From Halorussus salinisoli (GTDB taxonomy: Archaea > Halobacteriota > Halobacteria > Halobacteriales > Haladaptataceae), in assembly GCA_005239435.1 (NCBI GenBank), contig SZNP01000001.1, positions 1 through 64,000 on the forward strand: DNA of 64,000 bases, given 5' to 3'. Of this stretch, positions 52,875-61,053 are shown one piece after another. Every line of letters begins with the position of its first letter. Position 1 is the first letter of the stretch. The notes beneath the pieces are model-generated. The model saw nothing but the letters and a program-made list of their open reading frames with translations, was not told the DNA's origin and searched no databases. Made by a program: the position numbers and the translations under genes.

Positions 52875-53294
52875 ATGAACTACCGGGAGGTCTCAGGGGA
52901 CCGCGAGTTCGTAGCGAGACTCGGCCACGGCGAGGACTGGCGCACCGAAATCGAGTCCCTCGCCGCCGACGAGGACGTCGACGCGGCGTGGTTCGTCGCC
53001 ATGGGTGCGGTACAGGACGCCACCGTCTGGTACTACGACCAGTCCGAACTGGAGTACCGCGAAGTCGAGTTCGACGAACCGCTCGAAGTCGCCGCCTGCG
53101 TCGGCAACGTCTCGTGGCTAGATGGCGACCGGTTCGCCCACACGCACGCCGTCCTCTCGCGCAAGAGCGGCCAGACGCTCGCGGGCCACCTCGACTCGGC
53201 GACCGTGTTCGCCGGGGAACTGTACATGCGAACGTTCGAGGAGGAACTCGAGCGCGAACACGACGAACCCACCGACCTCGACCTCTGGCTATAA
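52875..53294 (+). CDS. PPC/DUF296 domain protein
   Basis: The 139-residue protein is a single PPC (plant and prokaryote conserved, DUF296) domain, a trimeric fold: MNYREVSGDREFVARLGHGE, WFVAMGAVQDATVWYYDQ, CVGNVSWLDGDRFAHTHAVL with the two conserved histidines, and GHLDSATVFAGELYMR. In plants the domain goes with AT-hooks; here it stands alone and a DNA-binding role is unproven. The ATG at 52875 is used since upstream residues are not conserved. The stop is 1 nt from the polD2 ATG, so the two are coupled. Confidence 0.88.
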   Translation: MNYREVSGDREFVARLGHGEDWRTEIESLAADEDVDAAWFVAMGAVQDATVWYYDQSELEYREVEFDEPLEVAACVGNVSWLDGDRFAHTHAVLSRKSGQTLAGHLDSATVFAGELYMRTFEEELEREHDEPTDLDLWL

Positions 53295-53295
53295 C

Positions 53296-56200
53296 ATGCG
53301 GGCCGAGGACGAGGATTACTTCGAGGACTTAGAATCCGACCTCGACGACGCCTTCGAGGTGGCCCGCGAGGCCCGCGAGAACAGTGGCGACCCCAAGCCC
53401 GAAGTCGAGATTCCGGTCGCCAAGGACATGGCCGACCGGGTGGAGAACATCCTCGGCATCGACGGGGTGGCCGAGCGCGTCCGAGAGTTGGAAGGCGAGA
53501 TGTCCCGCGAAGAGGCCGCCCTCGTTCTCGCCGAGGACTTCGCGGAGGGTCGGGTCGGCGACTACGAGAGCAAGGCCGGGAAGGTCGAAGGTGCGGTCCG
53601 GACCGCAGTGGCTCTCCTGACCGAGGGCGTGGTCGCCGCGCCCATCGAAGGTATCGACAAGGTGGAAGTGCTGGAGAACGACGACGGCACCGAGTTCGTC
53701 AACGTCTACTACGCCGGACCGATTCGGTCGGCCGGTGGTACCGCCCAGGCCCTGTCGGTCCTCGTGGCCGACTACACCCGTGCGCTCGTCGGGATGGCCG
53801 AGTACGAGGCCCGCGACGAAGAAGTCGAACGCTACGCCGAAGAGATAAATCTCTACGACAAGGAGACCGGCCTCCAGTACTCGCCCAAGGACAAGGAGAC
53901 GAAGTTCATCGCCGAACACATCCCCATCATGCTCGACGGGGAATCGACCGGCGACGAGGAGGTGTCGGGCTTTCGAGACCTCGAACGGGTCGATACCAAC
54001 AACCCTCGCGGCGGTATGTGTCTCGTCCTCGCGGAAGGTATCGCGCTCAAGGCTCCCAAGATACAGCGTTACACCCGGAATCTGGACGAGATCGACTGGC
54101 CGTGGTTGCAGGACCTCATCGACGGTACCATCGGGAAGGACGACGCCGACGAGGAAGACGCGGCCGACGACGCCGACGAGAGCGAAGAAGACGCGGCCGA
54201 GGAAGAAGCCGACGAGGACACTGAAGAGCCAGACGGCCCGCCTCGCGTCGACCCCGCGAAAAAGTTCCTCCGGGACCTCATCGCCGGACGCCCCGTCTTC
54301 GGGCACCCGAGCGAGTCCGGAGGCTTCCGCCTGCGCTACGGTCGAGCGCGGAATCACGGGTTCGCTACCGCGGGCGTCCACCCCGCGACGATGCATCTCG
54401 TGGACGACTTCCTCGCCACCGGGACCCAGATCAAGACCGAGCGTCCGGGGAAGGCCGCGGGCGTCGTGCCCGTGGACTCCATCGAGGGGCCGACCGTCCG
54501 CCTCGCAAACGGCGACGTGCGAAGAATCGACGACCCCGACGAGGCGCTCGAACTCCGGAACGGGGTCGAGAAGATTCTGGACCTCGGGGAGTACCTGGTC
54601 AACTACGGCGAGTTCGTGGAGAACAACCATCCCCTCGCGCCCGCCTCCTACACCGTCGAGTGGTGGGTGCAGGACTTCGAGGCCGCCGGGGCCGACGTGC
54701 AGGCGATGCGCGACTCGCCCAGCGTGGACCTGACCGACCCGAACCCCGACGAGGCGCTGACGTGGGCCACCGAGTACGACTGCCCGCTCCACCCCAAGTA
54801 CACCTACCTCTGGCACGACCTCACCGTCGAACAGTTCGAGACGCTCGCCAAGACCGTCGCGGACGGTGAACTCGTCGGCGGAGACGGCGACGACGCGACG
54901 CTCGTCGTCGAGTTCGCCGAGGAGGCCGTTCGGACCGCGCTCGAATGCATCCTCGTCCCTCACACGCAGGACGACGACGAGATTCGAATTCCCGAGTGGC
55001 GACCGCTCGCGCGGTCGCTAGGCGTCGACGACGACCTGACCCGGACGTGGGACGACCTGTCGGCCGAGGCCCGCAACTGGGGCGAAGCCGAGGACGGCGA
55101 CAACGCGCTCCGGGCAGTCAACGAGGTCGCGCCCTTCGAGGTCCGCGAGCGCGCTCCGACCCGCATCGGCAACCGGATGGGACGCCCGGAGAAGTCCGAG
55201 AGCCGGGAACTCTCGCCCGCGGTCCACACCCTCTTCCCCATCGGCGAGGCCGGCGGCAGTCAGCGCGACGTGGCCGCCGCCGCCAAGCACGCGCCCGACA
55301 TGGAGAGCACGCCCGGCCTGGTCGATGCGCAGGTCGGTCGCCGGGAGTGCGAGGACTGCGGCGAACACAGTTTCAAGGCCGAGTGCCCGGAGTGCGGCGG
55401 CAACACCTTCGCGCACTTCGAGTGCCCCGACTGCGACTCGGTGGTCGAACTGGACGAGTCGGGCCGGGCGATTTGCGACAACTGCGAAGTCGAGGCCACG
55501 TCGGTCGAGTACCGGACCATCGACGTGAACGACGAGTTCCGGTCCGCACTGGAGTCGGTCGGCGAGCGCGAGAACGCCTTCGACACGCTCAAAGGCGTCA
55601 AAGGGCTGTCGTCGTCGTACAAGACGCCCGAACCCATCGAGAAGGGCGTCCTCCGGGCGAAACACGGCGTCTCGGCCTTCAAGGACGGGACGGTCCGGTA
55701 CGACATGACCGACCTCCCGGTCACCAGCGTCCGACCGTCGGAACTCGACGTGTCGGCCGACCACTTCCGGTCGCTCGGCTACGAGGAGGACGTTCACGGC
55801 GACCCGCTCCGCCACGACGACCAACTGGTCGAACTCAAGGTGCAGGACGTCGTCCTCTCGGACGGCGCGGCTGAACACCTCCTGAAGACCGCCGACTTCG
55901 TGGACGACCTGCTGGAGCAGTACTACGGACTCGACCCGTTCTACGACCTGGACGAGCGCGACGAACTCGTCGGCGAACTCGTCTTCGGGATGGCTCCCCA
56001 CACCTCCGCGGCGGTCGTGGGCCGAATCGTCGGCTTTACTTCGGCGGCCGTGGGTTACGCGCATCCGTACTTTCACGCCGCGAAACGGCGTAACTGCTTC
56101 CACCCAGAGACGAAGGTCTGGTACGAAGACGAGTCCGGCGAGTGGCACTACGACGAGATTCAGCAATTGGTCGAGGAGCGACTACAAGTCCCGCGAGAGG

Positions 56201-58329
56201 ACGACTTCGGGACACTAGTAGAAGAGTTGGACGGTGACGTGTGGGTTCCGTCGGTTGACGAAGATGGCGAGGTCGTCCACAAGCCAATCGAAGCGGTCTC
56301 GAAGCATCCCGCACCCGACCACCTCGTAGAAATAGAAACGCGGAGCGGGCGAAAGATCACGGTTACCCCGGACCACTCCATGCGCAGTTGGACTTCGGGT
56401 GGCGTTGAGAAAATCGAAGCTCGGGAACTAGATGTTGGTGACCAGATTCCCTCCCCGAAAGAAGTCGAATTCGAGGGTGAGTACGATTCGATCGACCTTC
56501 TCGAAAAGTTCCTGAACCTCGACTGTATCTCCAACGAGGAACTGATGGTAAGAGCGCTCGGCGAGAAGAAAATTAAGGAACTCTTTGATTCCGCAACCGA
56601 AGATAAGGGGTACCTCAAGCCGGTCGCAGCGAAACTTGGTAAGAGCGATTCGTCAGTTTACAATTGGGTCAACCGAGACAGTGTCCCCGCCTCGGTGTTC
56701 ATCGCACTACTCGGAAGAGAAGGAACTCTCGAAAAACTCCCACAGAATCTCGAACTCGGCATCCGACGTGACACTGCTTCGGTCAGCCGAAATCTGACCG
56801 TCGGACGAGATATCGCAAAAGTCCTCGGCTATTACGCTGCTGAAGGTTTCACTCGTTCCGAAGAGGGTGAGTTCTACCAAACTACGATCTGTACGCCGGA
56901 CGAAGAGCCAAGAAGTCATATCATCGAAACTCTCGAAGACGAACTCTCTGTGACGCCCTACGAAGAGAACGAATGGAAGATTACGACTTCGAGTCGTCTC
57001 GTCACCTTACTCTTCAGGGAAATCCTTGATGCGGGCTGTTCTGCCGAGGACAAGCAGATTCCGGATTACATCGTGAACTCTCCCAAACCGGTCGCCAAGG
57101 AGTTCCTCCGTTCTTACTTCAGTGGAGACGGAAGCGTTGCGAGTGATAGAATCGACATCCGAGCCTACACTATTAGCGACGACTTGAAGAGCGATATCGT
57201 CGGGTTGCTGAAGCGGTTCGGCATCGCTACGAAGGTTTACACTGAACGCCGTCGTCCATCTACCGGAGCAGTAGCCGAGTTCTACGACGACGAACCCGTT
57301 CCGGAGTTCAATTCGTGGGTTCTCAAGATAACCTCGGAAAACGCTGAGCAATTCGCTCAGAAAATTGGATTCGACCTCGACAGAAAGTCCGAGACCCTTA
57401 GGAACGCTCTTGATTCCATCCCCGTCCGGTCTCAGCGTATCTTCGGTGATGGCGGAGATCTCTGGCTGGACGAGGTAGAATCCATTGAAATCACGGAGTC
57501 GAAGGTTGACCACACCTACTCGGTTACTGTCGAAGATACTCACAGCCTCGTCGCTAATGACCTGTTTACCGGCCAGTGTGACGGCGACGAGGACTGCGTG
57601 ATGCTCCTGATGGACGGTCTGCTCAACTTCAGCAAGGAGTTCCTCCCCGACAAGCGCGGGGGTCAGATGGACGCGCCGCTCGTCATGTCCTCGCGCATCG
57701 ACCCCTCGGAGATCGACGACGAAGCCCACAACATGGACATCGTTCGGCAGTACCCCCGCGAGTTCTACGAGGCGACCCGCGAGATGGCCGACCCCGAGGA
57801 GGTCGAGGACGTGATGACCATCGCGGAGGAGAATCTGGGGACCGACCGCGAGTACACCGACTTCCACCACAGCCACGACACCTCCGACATCGCGCTCGGC
57901 CCGGACCTCTCGGCGTACAAGACGCTCGGGTCGATGATGGACAAGATGGACGCCCAGCTGGAACTGGCCCGAAAGCTCCGGTCGGTGGACGAGACCGACG
58001 TGGCCGAGCGCGTCATCGAGTACCACTTCCTGCCCGACCTCATCGGGAACCTCCGGGCGTTCTCCCGACAGGAAACCCGGTGTCTCGACTGCGGCGAGAA
58101 GTACCGCCGGATGCCCCTGACCAAGGAGTGTCGGGAGTGCGGCGGGCAGGTCAACCTCACGGTGCACCAGGGGTCGGTGAACAAGTACATGGAGACCGCG
58201 ATTCAGGTGGCCGAGAAGTACGACTGCCGGGAGTACACCAAACAGCGGTTGGAGATTATGGACCGCAGGCTGGAGTCGATCTTCGAGAACGACAAGAACA
58301 AGCAGGGCAGTATCGCCGACTTCATGTGA
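53296..58329 (+). CDS. polD2: DNA polymerase D large subunit (DP2) with intein
   Basis: DP2 is the catalytic subunit of archaeal replicative polymerase D. The precursor has 1677 residues; removing the 494-residue intein leaves 1183, a normal size. N-terminal KH-like part: VEIPVAKDMADRVENILGID; then FVNVYYAGPIRSAGGTAQAL; an acidic insert (about 280-315); RLRYGRARNHGFATAGVHP; zinc modules CEDCGEHSF/CPECGGNTF/CPDCDS; HTSAAVVGRIVGFTSAAVGYAHPYFHAAKRRN; the active-site motif CDGDEDCVMLLMDGLLNFS; a last zinc module (CLDCGEKYRRM, CRECGG). It ends QGSIADFM, a PIP-box pattern. The ATG at 53296 follows the PPC stop by 1 nt; the open frame upstream is spurious. Confidence 0.96.
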   Translation: MRAEDEDYFEDLESDLDDAFEVAREARENSGDPKPEVEIPVAKDMADRVENILGIDGVAERVRELEGEMSREEAALVLAEDFAEGRVGDYESKAGKVEGAVRTAVALLTEGVVAAPIEGIDKVEVLENDDGTEFVNVYYAGPIRSAGGTAQALSVLVADYTRALVGMAEYEARDEEVERYAEEINLYDKETGLQYSPKDKETKFIAEHIPIMLDGESTGDEEVSGFRDLERVDTNNPRGGMCLVLAEGIALKAPKIQRYTRNLDEIDWPWLQDLIDGTIGKDDADEEDAADDADESEEDAAEEEADEDTEEPDGPPRVDPAKKFLRDLIAGRPVFGHPSESGGFRLRYGRARNHGFATAGVHPATMHLVDDFLATGTQIKTERPGKAAGVVPVDSIEGPTVRLANGDVRRIDDPDEALELRNGVEKILDLGEYLVNYGEFVENNHPLAPASYTVEWWVQDFEAAGADVQAMRDSPSVDLTDPNPDEALTWATEYDCPLHPKYTYLWHDLTVEQFETLAKTVADGELVGGDGDDATLVVEFAEEAVRTALECILVPHTQDDDEIRIPEWRPLARSLGVDDDLTRTWDDLSAEARNWGEAEDGDNALRAVNEVAPFEVRERAPTRIGNRMGRPEKSESRELSPAVHTLFPIGEAGGSQRDVAAAAKHAPDMESTPGLVDAQVGRRECEDCGEHSFKAECPECGGNTFAHFECPDCDSVVELDESGRAICDNCEVEATSVEYRTIDVNDEFRSALESVGERENAFDTLKGVKGLSSSYKTPEPIEKGVLRAKHGVSAFKDGTVRYDMTDLPVTSVRPSELDVSADHFRSLGYEEDVHGDPLRHDDQLVELKVQDVVLSDGAAEHLLKTADFVDDLLEQYYGLDPFYDLDERDELVGELVFGMAPHTSAAVVGRIVGFTSAAVGYAHPYFHAAKRRNCFHPETKVWYEDESGEWHYDEIQQLVEERLQVPREDDFGTLVEELDGDVWVPSVDEDGEVVHKPIEAVSKHPAPDHLVEIETRSGRKITVTPDHSMRSWTSGGVEKIEARELDVGDQIPSPKEVEFEGEYDSIDLLEKFLNLDCISNEELMVRALGEKKIKELFDSATEDKGYLKPVAAKLGKSDSSVYNWVNRDSVPASVFIALLGREGTLEKLPQNLELGIRRDTASVSRNLTVGRDIAKVLGYYAAEGFTRSEEGEFYQTTICTPDEEPRSHIIETLEDELSVTPYEENEWKITTSSRLVTLLFREILDAGCSAEDKQIPDYIVNSPKPVAKEFLRSYFSGDGSVASDRIDIRAYTISDDLKSDIVGLLKRFGIATKVYTERRRPSTGAVAEFYDDEPVPEFNSWVLKITSENAEQFAQKIGFDLDRKSETLRNALDSIPVRSQRIFGDGGDLWLDEVESIEITESKVDHTYSVTVEDTHSLVANDLFTGQCDGDEDCVMLLMDGLLNFSKEFLPDKRGGQMDAPLVMSSRIDPSEIDDEAHNMDIVRQYPREFYEATREMADPEEVEDVMTIAEENLGTDREYTDFHHSHDTSDIALGPDLSAYKTLGSMMDKMDAQLELARKLRSVDETDVAERVIEYHFLPDLIGNLRAFSRQETRCLDCGEKYRRMPLTKECRECGGQVNLTVHQGSVNKYMETAIQVAEKYDCREYTKQRLEIMDRRLESIFENDKNKQGSIADFM
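56095..57576 (+). other. Intein in PolD large subunit, with LAGLIDADG homing endonuclease
   Basis: The intein (residues 934-1427) begins at Cys in AKRRN/CFHPETKV and ends LVANDLFTGQ/CDGDED. Block A CFHPETKVWYED, block B GRKITVTPDHSM, block F VDHTYSVTVEDTHSLVAND and block G are present. The last residue is Gln rather than Asn and the penultimate Gly rather than His, as in the Pyrococcus PolII intein known to splice with C-terminal Gln. Two LAGLIDADG motifs, VLGYYAAEGFTRS and FLRSYFSGDGSV, mark a full-size endonuclease, with a helix-turn-helix-like insert before (AAKLGKSDSSVYNWVNRDS). The coding sequence is visibly lower in GC than the exteins. Confidence 0.95.
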
Positions 58330-58409
58330 AATCTTCGTCGGGCTTGGAAATCACTCCCCTCGGCGAATCGGCGACGAGCTTTATCACTCCCGACGCCGTA
58401 CTCTTGACC

Positions 58410-58751
58410 ATGAGTGGACACGGGGAGCAACCCGCGGAGAACGACGGAGACGTAGAAGCGGTCGAAGAAGCGATGTCGGTCGATTTCGGCCAGACCGTCT
58501 ACGACGAGAACGGCGAGAAGCTCGGCAACATCCGGGGGCTGGAGAAGGGCGGCTTCTTCGTCTCGACTCGGGAGGGCGTAGAGAGCCTGAGCGTCGAACA
58601 CTCCCGCTCGGGCCACGAGTTCGGCGAGGGCGAACTGATGTGGCGGTGTACCGAGTGCGGCGAGATGGGCGAGATAGACGAGGGCATCCCCGACGAGTGC
58701 CCCAACTGCGGCGAACCCAAGGAAGCCCTGATGTACTGGACCGAGGACTGA
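58410..58751 (+). CDS. Rubredoxin-like zinc-ribbon protein
   Basis: The 113-residue acidic protein has a PRC-barrel-like middle (GQTVYDENGEKLGNIRGLEK, GGFFVSTREG) and a C-terminal rubredoxin-like pair CTECGEM and CPNCGEPKEALMYWTED. With only two CxxC pairs close together it more probably binds zinc than redox iron, though DUF7130-type haloarchaeal relatives are called rubredoxin-like. AGCTTTATCAC about 25 nt before the ATG at 58410 indicates a leaderless transcript. Function unknown. Confidence 0.8.
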   Translation: MSGHGEQPAENDGDVEAVEEAMSVDFGQTVYDENGEKLGNIRGLEKGGFFVSTREGVESLSVEHSRSGHEFGEGELMWRCTECGEMGEIDEGIPDECPNCGEPKEALMYWTED

Positions 58752-58800
58752 CGACGCCGAGACGCACCGATTTTTCTACCCGCAACCCCGACGAGCAGAC

Positions 58801-59724
58801 ATGGATATCGTCGTGTTCGGCGCGGGGAGCCTCGGAAGCCTCGTCGGGGGCCTGCTCGCCCGCGACCACGCGGTCACGCTGGTCGGGCGCGACCCCCACG
58901 TCGCGGCCGTGTGCGAGTCGGGTCTGCGGGTCGGCGGGCGGTTCGACTTCGAGGCCCGGCCCGCGGCGACCACCGACGGGACCGGTCTCGCGGCCGACCT
59001 CGCGGTGGTGACGGTCAAGGCGTTCGACACCGAGGACGCGGCCGAGACGCTGGCTACCGGCGAGTTCGACGCCGCGCTCTCGCTCCAGAACGGGATGGGC
59101 AACGAGGAGGCTCTCGCCGACTCTCTCGACTGTCCCGTCCTCGCAGGGACCGCGACCTACGGTGCGGTCCTCCGGAACCCGGGCGAAGTCGAGTGTACCG
59201 GCCGCGGCGAGGTCGTCCTCGGTCCGCGCGAGGGCGGCACCTCCGAGACGGCCGACGCGGTGGGCCGGGCCTTCCGCAGCGCGGGCGTCGAGACCACCGT
59301 CGCCGACGACATGCCCTACCGGCTCTGGGAGAAGTTGGCGGTCAACGCGGGCATCAACGCGACCACGGCGCTGGCTCGCGTCGAGAACGGCGCGCTCCTC
59401 GACGGTCCTGCCCGCGAGGTCGCCGCCGACGCAGCACGAGAGACCGCCCGCGTCGCTCGCGCCGAGGGCGTCGAACTGGCGGACGAGGCGGCAGTTCGGG
59501 CCGTCGAGCGCGTCGCCGAAGACACGGCCGCGAACACGTCTTCGATGCACCAGGACGTGCTGGCCGACCGCCGGACCGAAGCCGAGGCCATCAACGGATA
59601 CGTCGTCGCCCGCGCGAGCGCACGCGAGACGGCAGACGCCGTTCCGGTCCCCGTCAACCGGACGCTGGCGAACCTCCTGCGCGCGTGGGAGGAAGACCAC
59701 GTGGAGGACCGCCAGCAAAGTTGA
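58801..59724 (+). CDS. panE: 2-dehydropantoate 2-reductase (ketopantoate reductase)
   Basis: It reduces ketopantoate to pantoate for coenzyme A synthesis. The 307-residue protein has an N-terminal Rossmann motif VVFGAGSLGSLVGGLLA (5-21), the strand VVTVKAFDTEDAAETL, SLQNGMGNEEAL, and the catalytic-lysine region YRLWEKLAVNAGINATTAL. A helical C-terminal domain with NTSSMHQDVLADRRTEAEAINGYV completes it, as in bacterial and archaeal PanE. It follows the rubredoxin-like gene by 49 nt on the same strand. Confidence 0.92.
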   Translation: MDIVVFGAGSLGSLVGGLLARDHAVTLVGRDPHVAAVCESGLRVGGRFDFEARPAATTDGTGLAADLAVVTVKAFDTEDAAETLATGEFDAALSLQNGMGNEEALADSLDCPVLAGTATYGAVLRNPGEVECTGRGEVVLGPREGGTSETADAVGRAFRSAGVETTVADDMPYRLWEKLAVNAGINATTALARVENGALLDGPAREVAADAARETARVARAEGVELADEAAVRAVERVAEDTAANTSSMHQDVLADRRTEAEAINGYVVARASARETADAVPVPVNRTLANLLRAWEEDHVEDRQQS

Positions 59725-59861
59725 ACTCGGGCCCGTCTTGCGGACACACGAGACGTTTCCCCGAAGCACGCTCCCGCGTGTTTCTTTAGGTTCTCCTTTC
59801 TGTACTCCGCCCCGAGTGGAGATTCCGACATACTGATTAGTGGCGGCAGTCAGCATAGTCT

Positions 59862-60887
59862 ATGAACGGCGCGCAGTTACGTACCACAGTTCTCGGGTTT
59901 CTCGGTACGTTTGCGATACTCGGTCTTCTGCTGCATTTCGTCGGTGTAGAGGGATTCGTTCAGGAGATTCGCAGAGCCGACACGAGGACGGTCGCACTCA
60001 TCGTTCTGGTCACGCTCGGCTGGCTCGCCGCGTGGGGGTTCGGCCTCCGAACCGTCCTCAACGTGCTCGGCGTCGACGTATCGTTCGCAAAGTCGTTCTT
60101 CATCCTGAACGGTGCGATGTTCTCGAACAACGTCACGCCCTTCGGGCAGGCGGGCGGCGAACCGGTCACGGCGTTGCTCATCTCGAAGGTAGCGAACACG
60201 GAGTACGAGCGCGGTCTGGCGGCTATCGCGAGCGTCGATTCGCTCAACTTCGTTCCGTCTATCGTCCTCTCGCTGACGGGTGCGGCGTTCTACGCGACCC
60301 AGACCTCGTTCGGTCGGCGACTCCGACTCGCGACGACGGCCATCGTCGTCCTCTCGGTCGCAGTTCCGGTCCTCGGGTTTCTCGGGTGGCGAAACCGGGC
60401 GTTGGTTCGGCGGGCCATCTCGAAGATACTCGCGCCGGTACTCGAACAGGTCAGCCGATTCGCTCCCATCGACGTGTCGCTCAGTCGTGAGAAGATCGAC
60501 ACGCGCGTCGGCGAGTTCTTCGACTCCATAGAGCGCGTGGCGACGAACCGGCGGGGACTGACCCTCACGCTCGCCGCTTCGACGGCCGGGTGGGTGTTCC
60601 AGATGGTCGCCCTGTGGCTGGCGTTCGTGGCTATCGGTTCACCGATACCGTTCTCCGTGTTGCTGTTCGTCGTGCCGGTGGGTGCTATCGCCGGGGTCAC
60701 GCCGCTTCCGGGCGGTGCGGGCGGCATCGAAGCGGTACTGGTCGGACTGCTGTCCAGCCTTCCCGGTGCCGGGGTCAGTTCGGGAACCGCCCTAGCCGCC
60801 GTCATCATCTTCCGGGGCGCTATCTACTGGGTGCCCATCGCAATCGGCGGCGGCGTCGTGAGCATCGTCGGGGTAGACGCCGCGTAA
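59862..60887 (+). CDS. UPF0104 (lysylphosphatidylglycerol synthase TM-like) membrane protein
   Basis: The 341-residue protein has about eight membrane segments. Family stretches are FILNGAMFSNNVTPFGQAGGEP, SVDSLNFVPSIVLSLTG and the C-terminal VVPVGAIAGVTPLPGGAGGIEAVLVG. This is the flippase-like membrane domain of MprF-type proteins without the aminoacyltransferase part. A role in lipid or polyprenyl transport is inference. A single gene, facing the second sulfatase-family gene tail to tail. Confidence 0.88.
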   Translation: MNGAQLRTTVLGFLGTFAILGLLLHFVGVEGFVQEIRRADTRTVALIVLVTLGWLAAWGFGLRTVLNVLGVDVSFAKSFFILNGAMFSNNVTPFGQAGGEPVTALLISKVANTEYERGLAAIASVDSLNFVPSIVLSLTGAAFYATQTSFGRRLRLATTAIVVLSVAVPVLGFLGWRNRALVRRAISKILAPVLEQVSRFAPIDVSLSREKIDTRVGEFFDSIERVATNRRGLTLTLAASTAGWVFQMVALWLAFVAIGSPIPFSVLLFVVPVGAIAGVTPLPGGAGGIEAVLVGLLSSLPGAGVSSGTALAAVIIFRGAIYWVPIAIGGGVVSIVGVDAA

Positions 60888-61053
60888 CCGGGCGATTCAG
60901 CACTCGGCATTCCTCGGCTATAGACACAGACCCTACTAACCTAACTCTACGTTGCTTTAGAACGGGTGTTCATTTCTAAAAACATCATAGTACTGTCCGA
61001 AAAGCTCGATAGCTGAATAGCACCCTCGGTGTCGCCCGTAGCGGACTGGGCGG

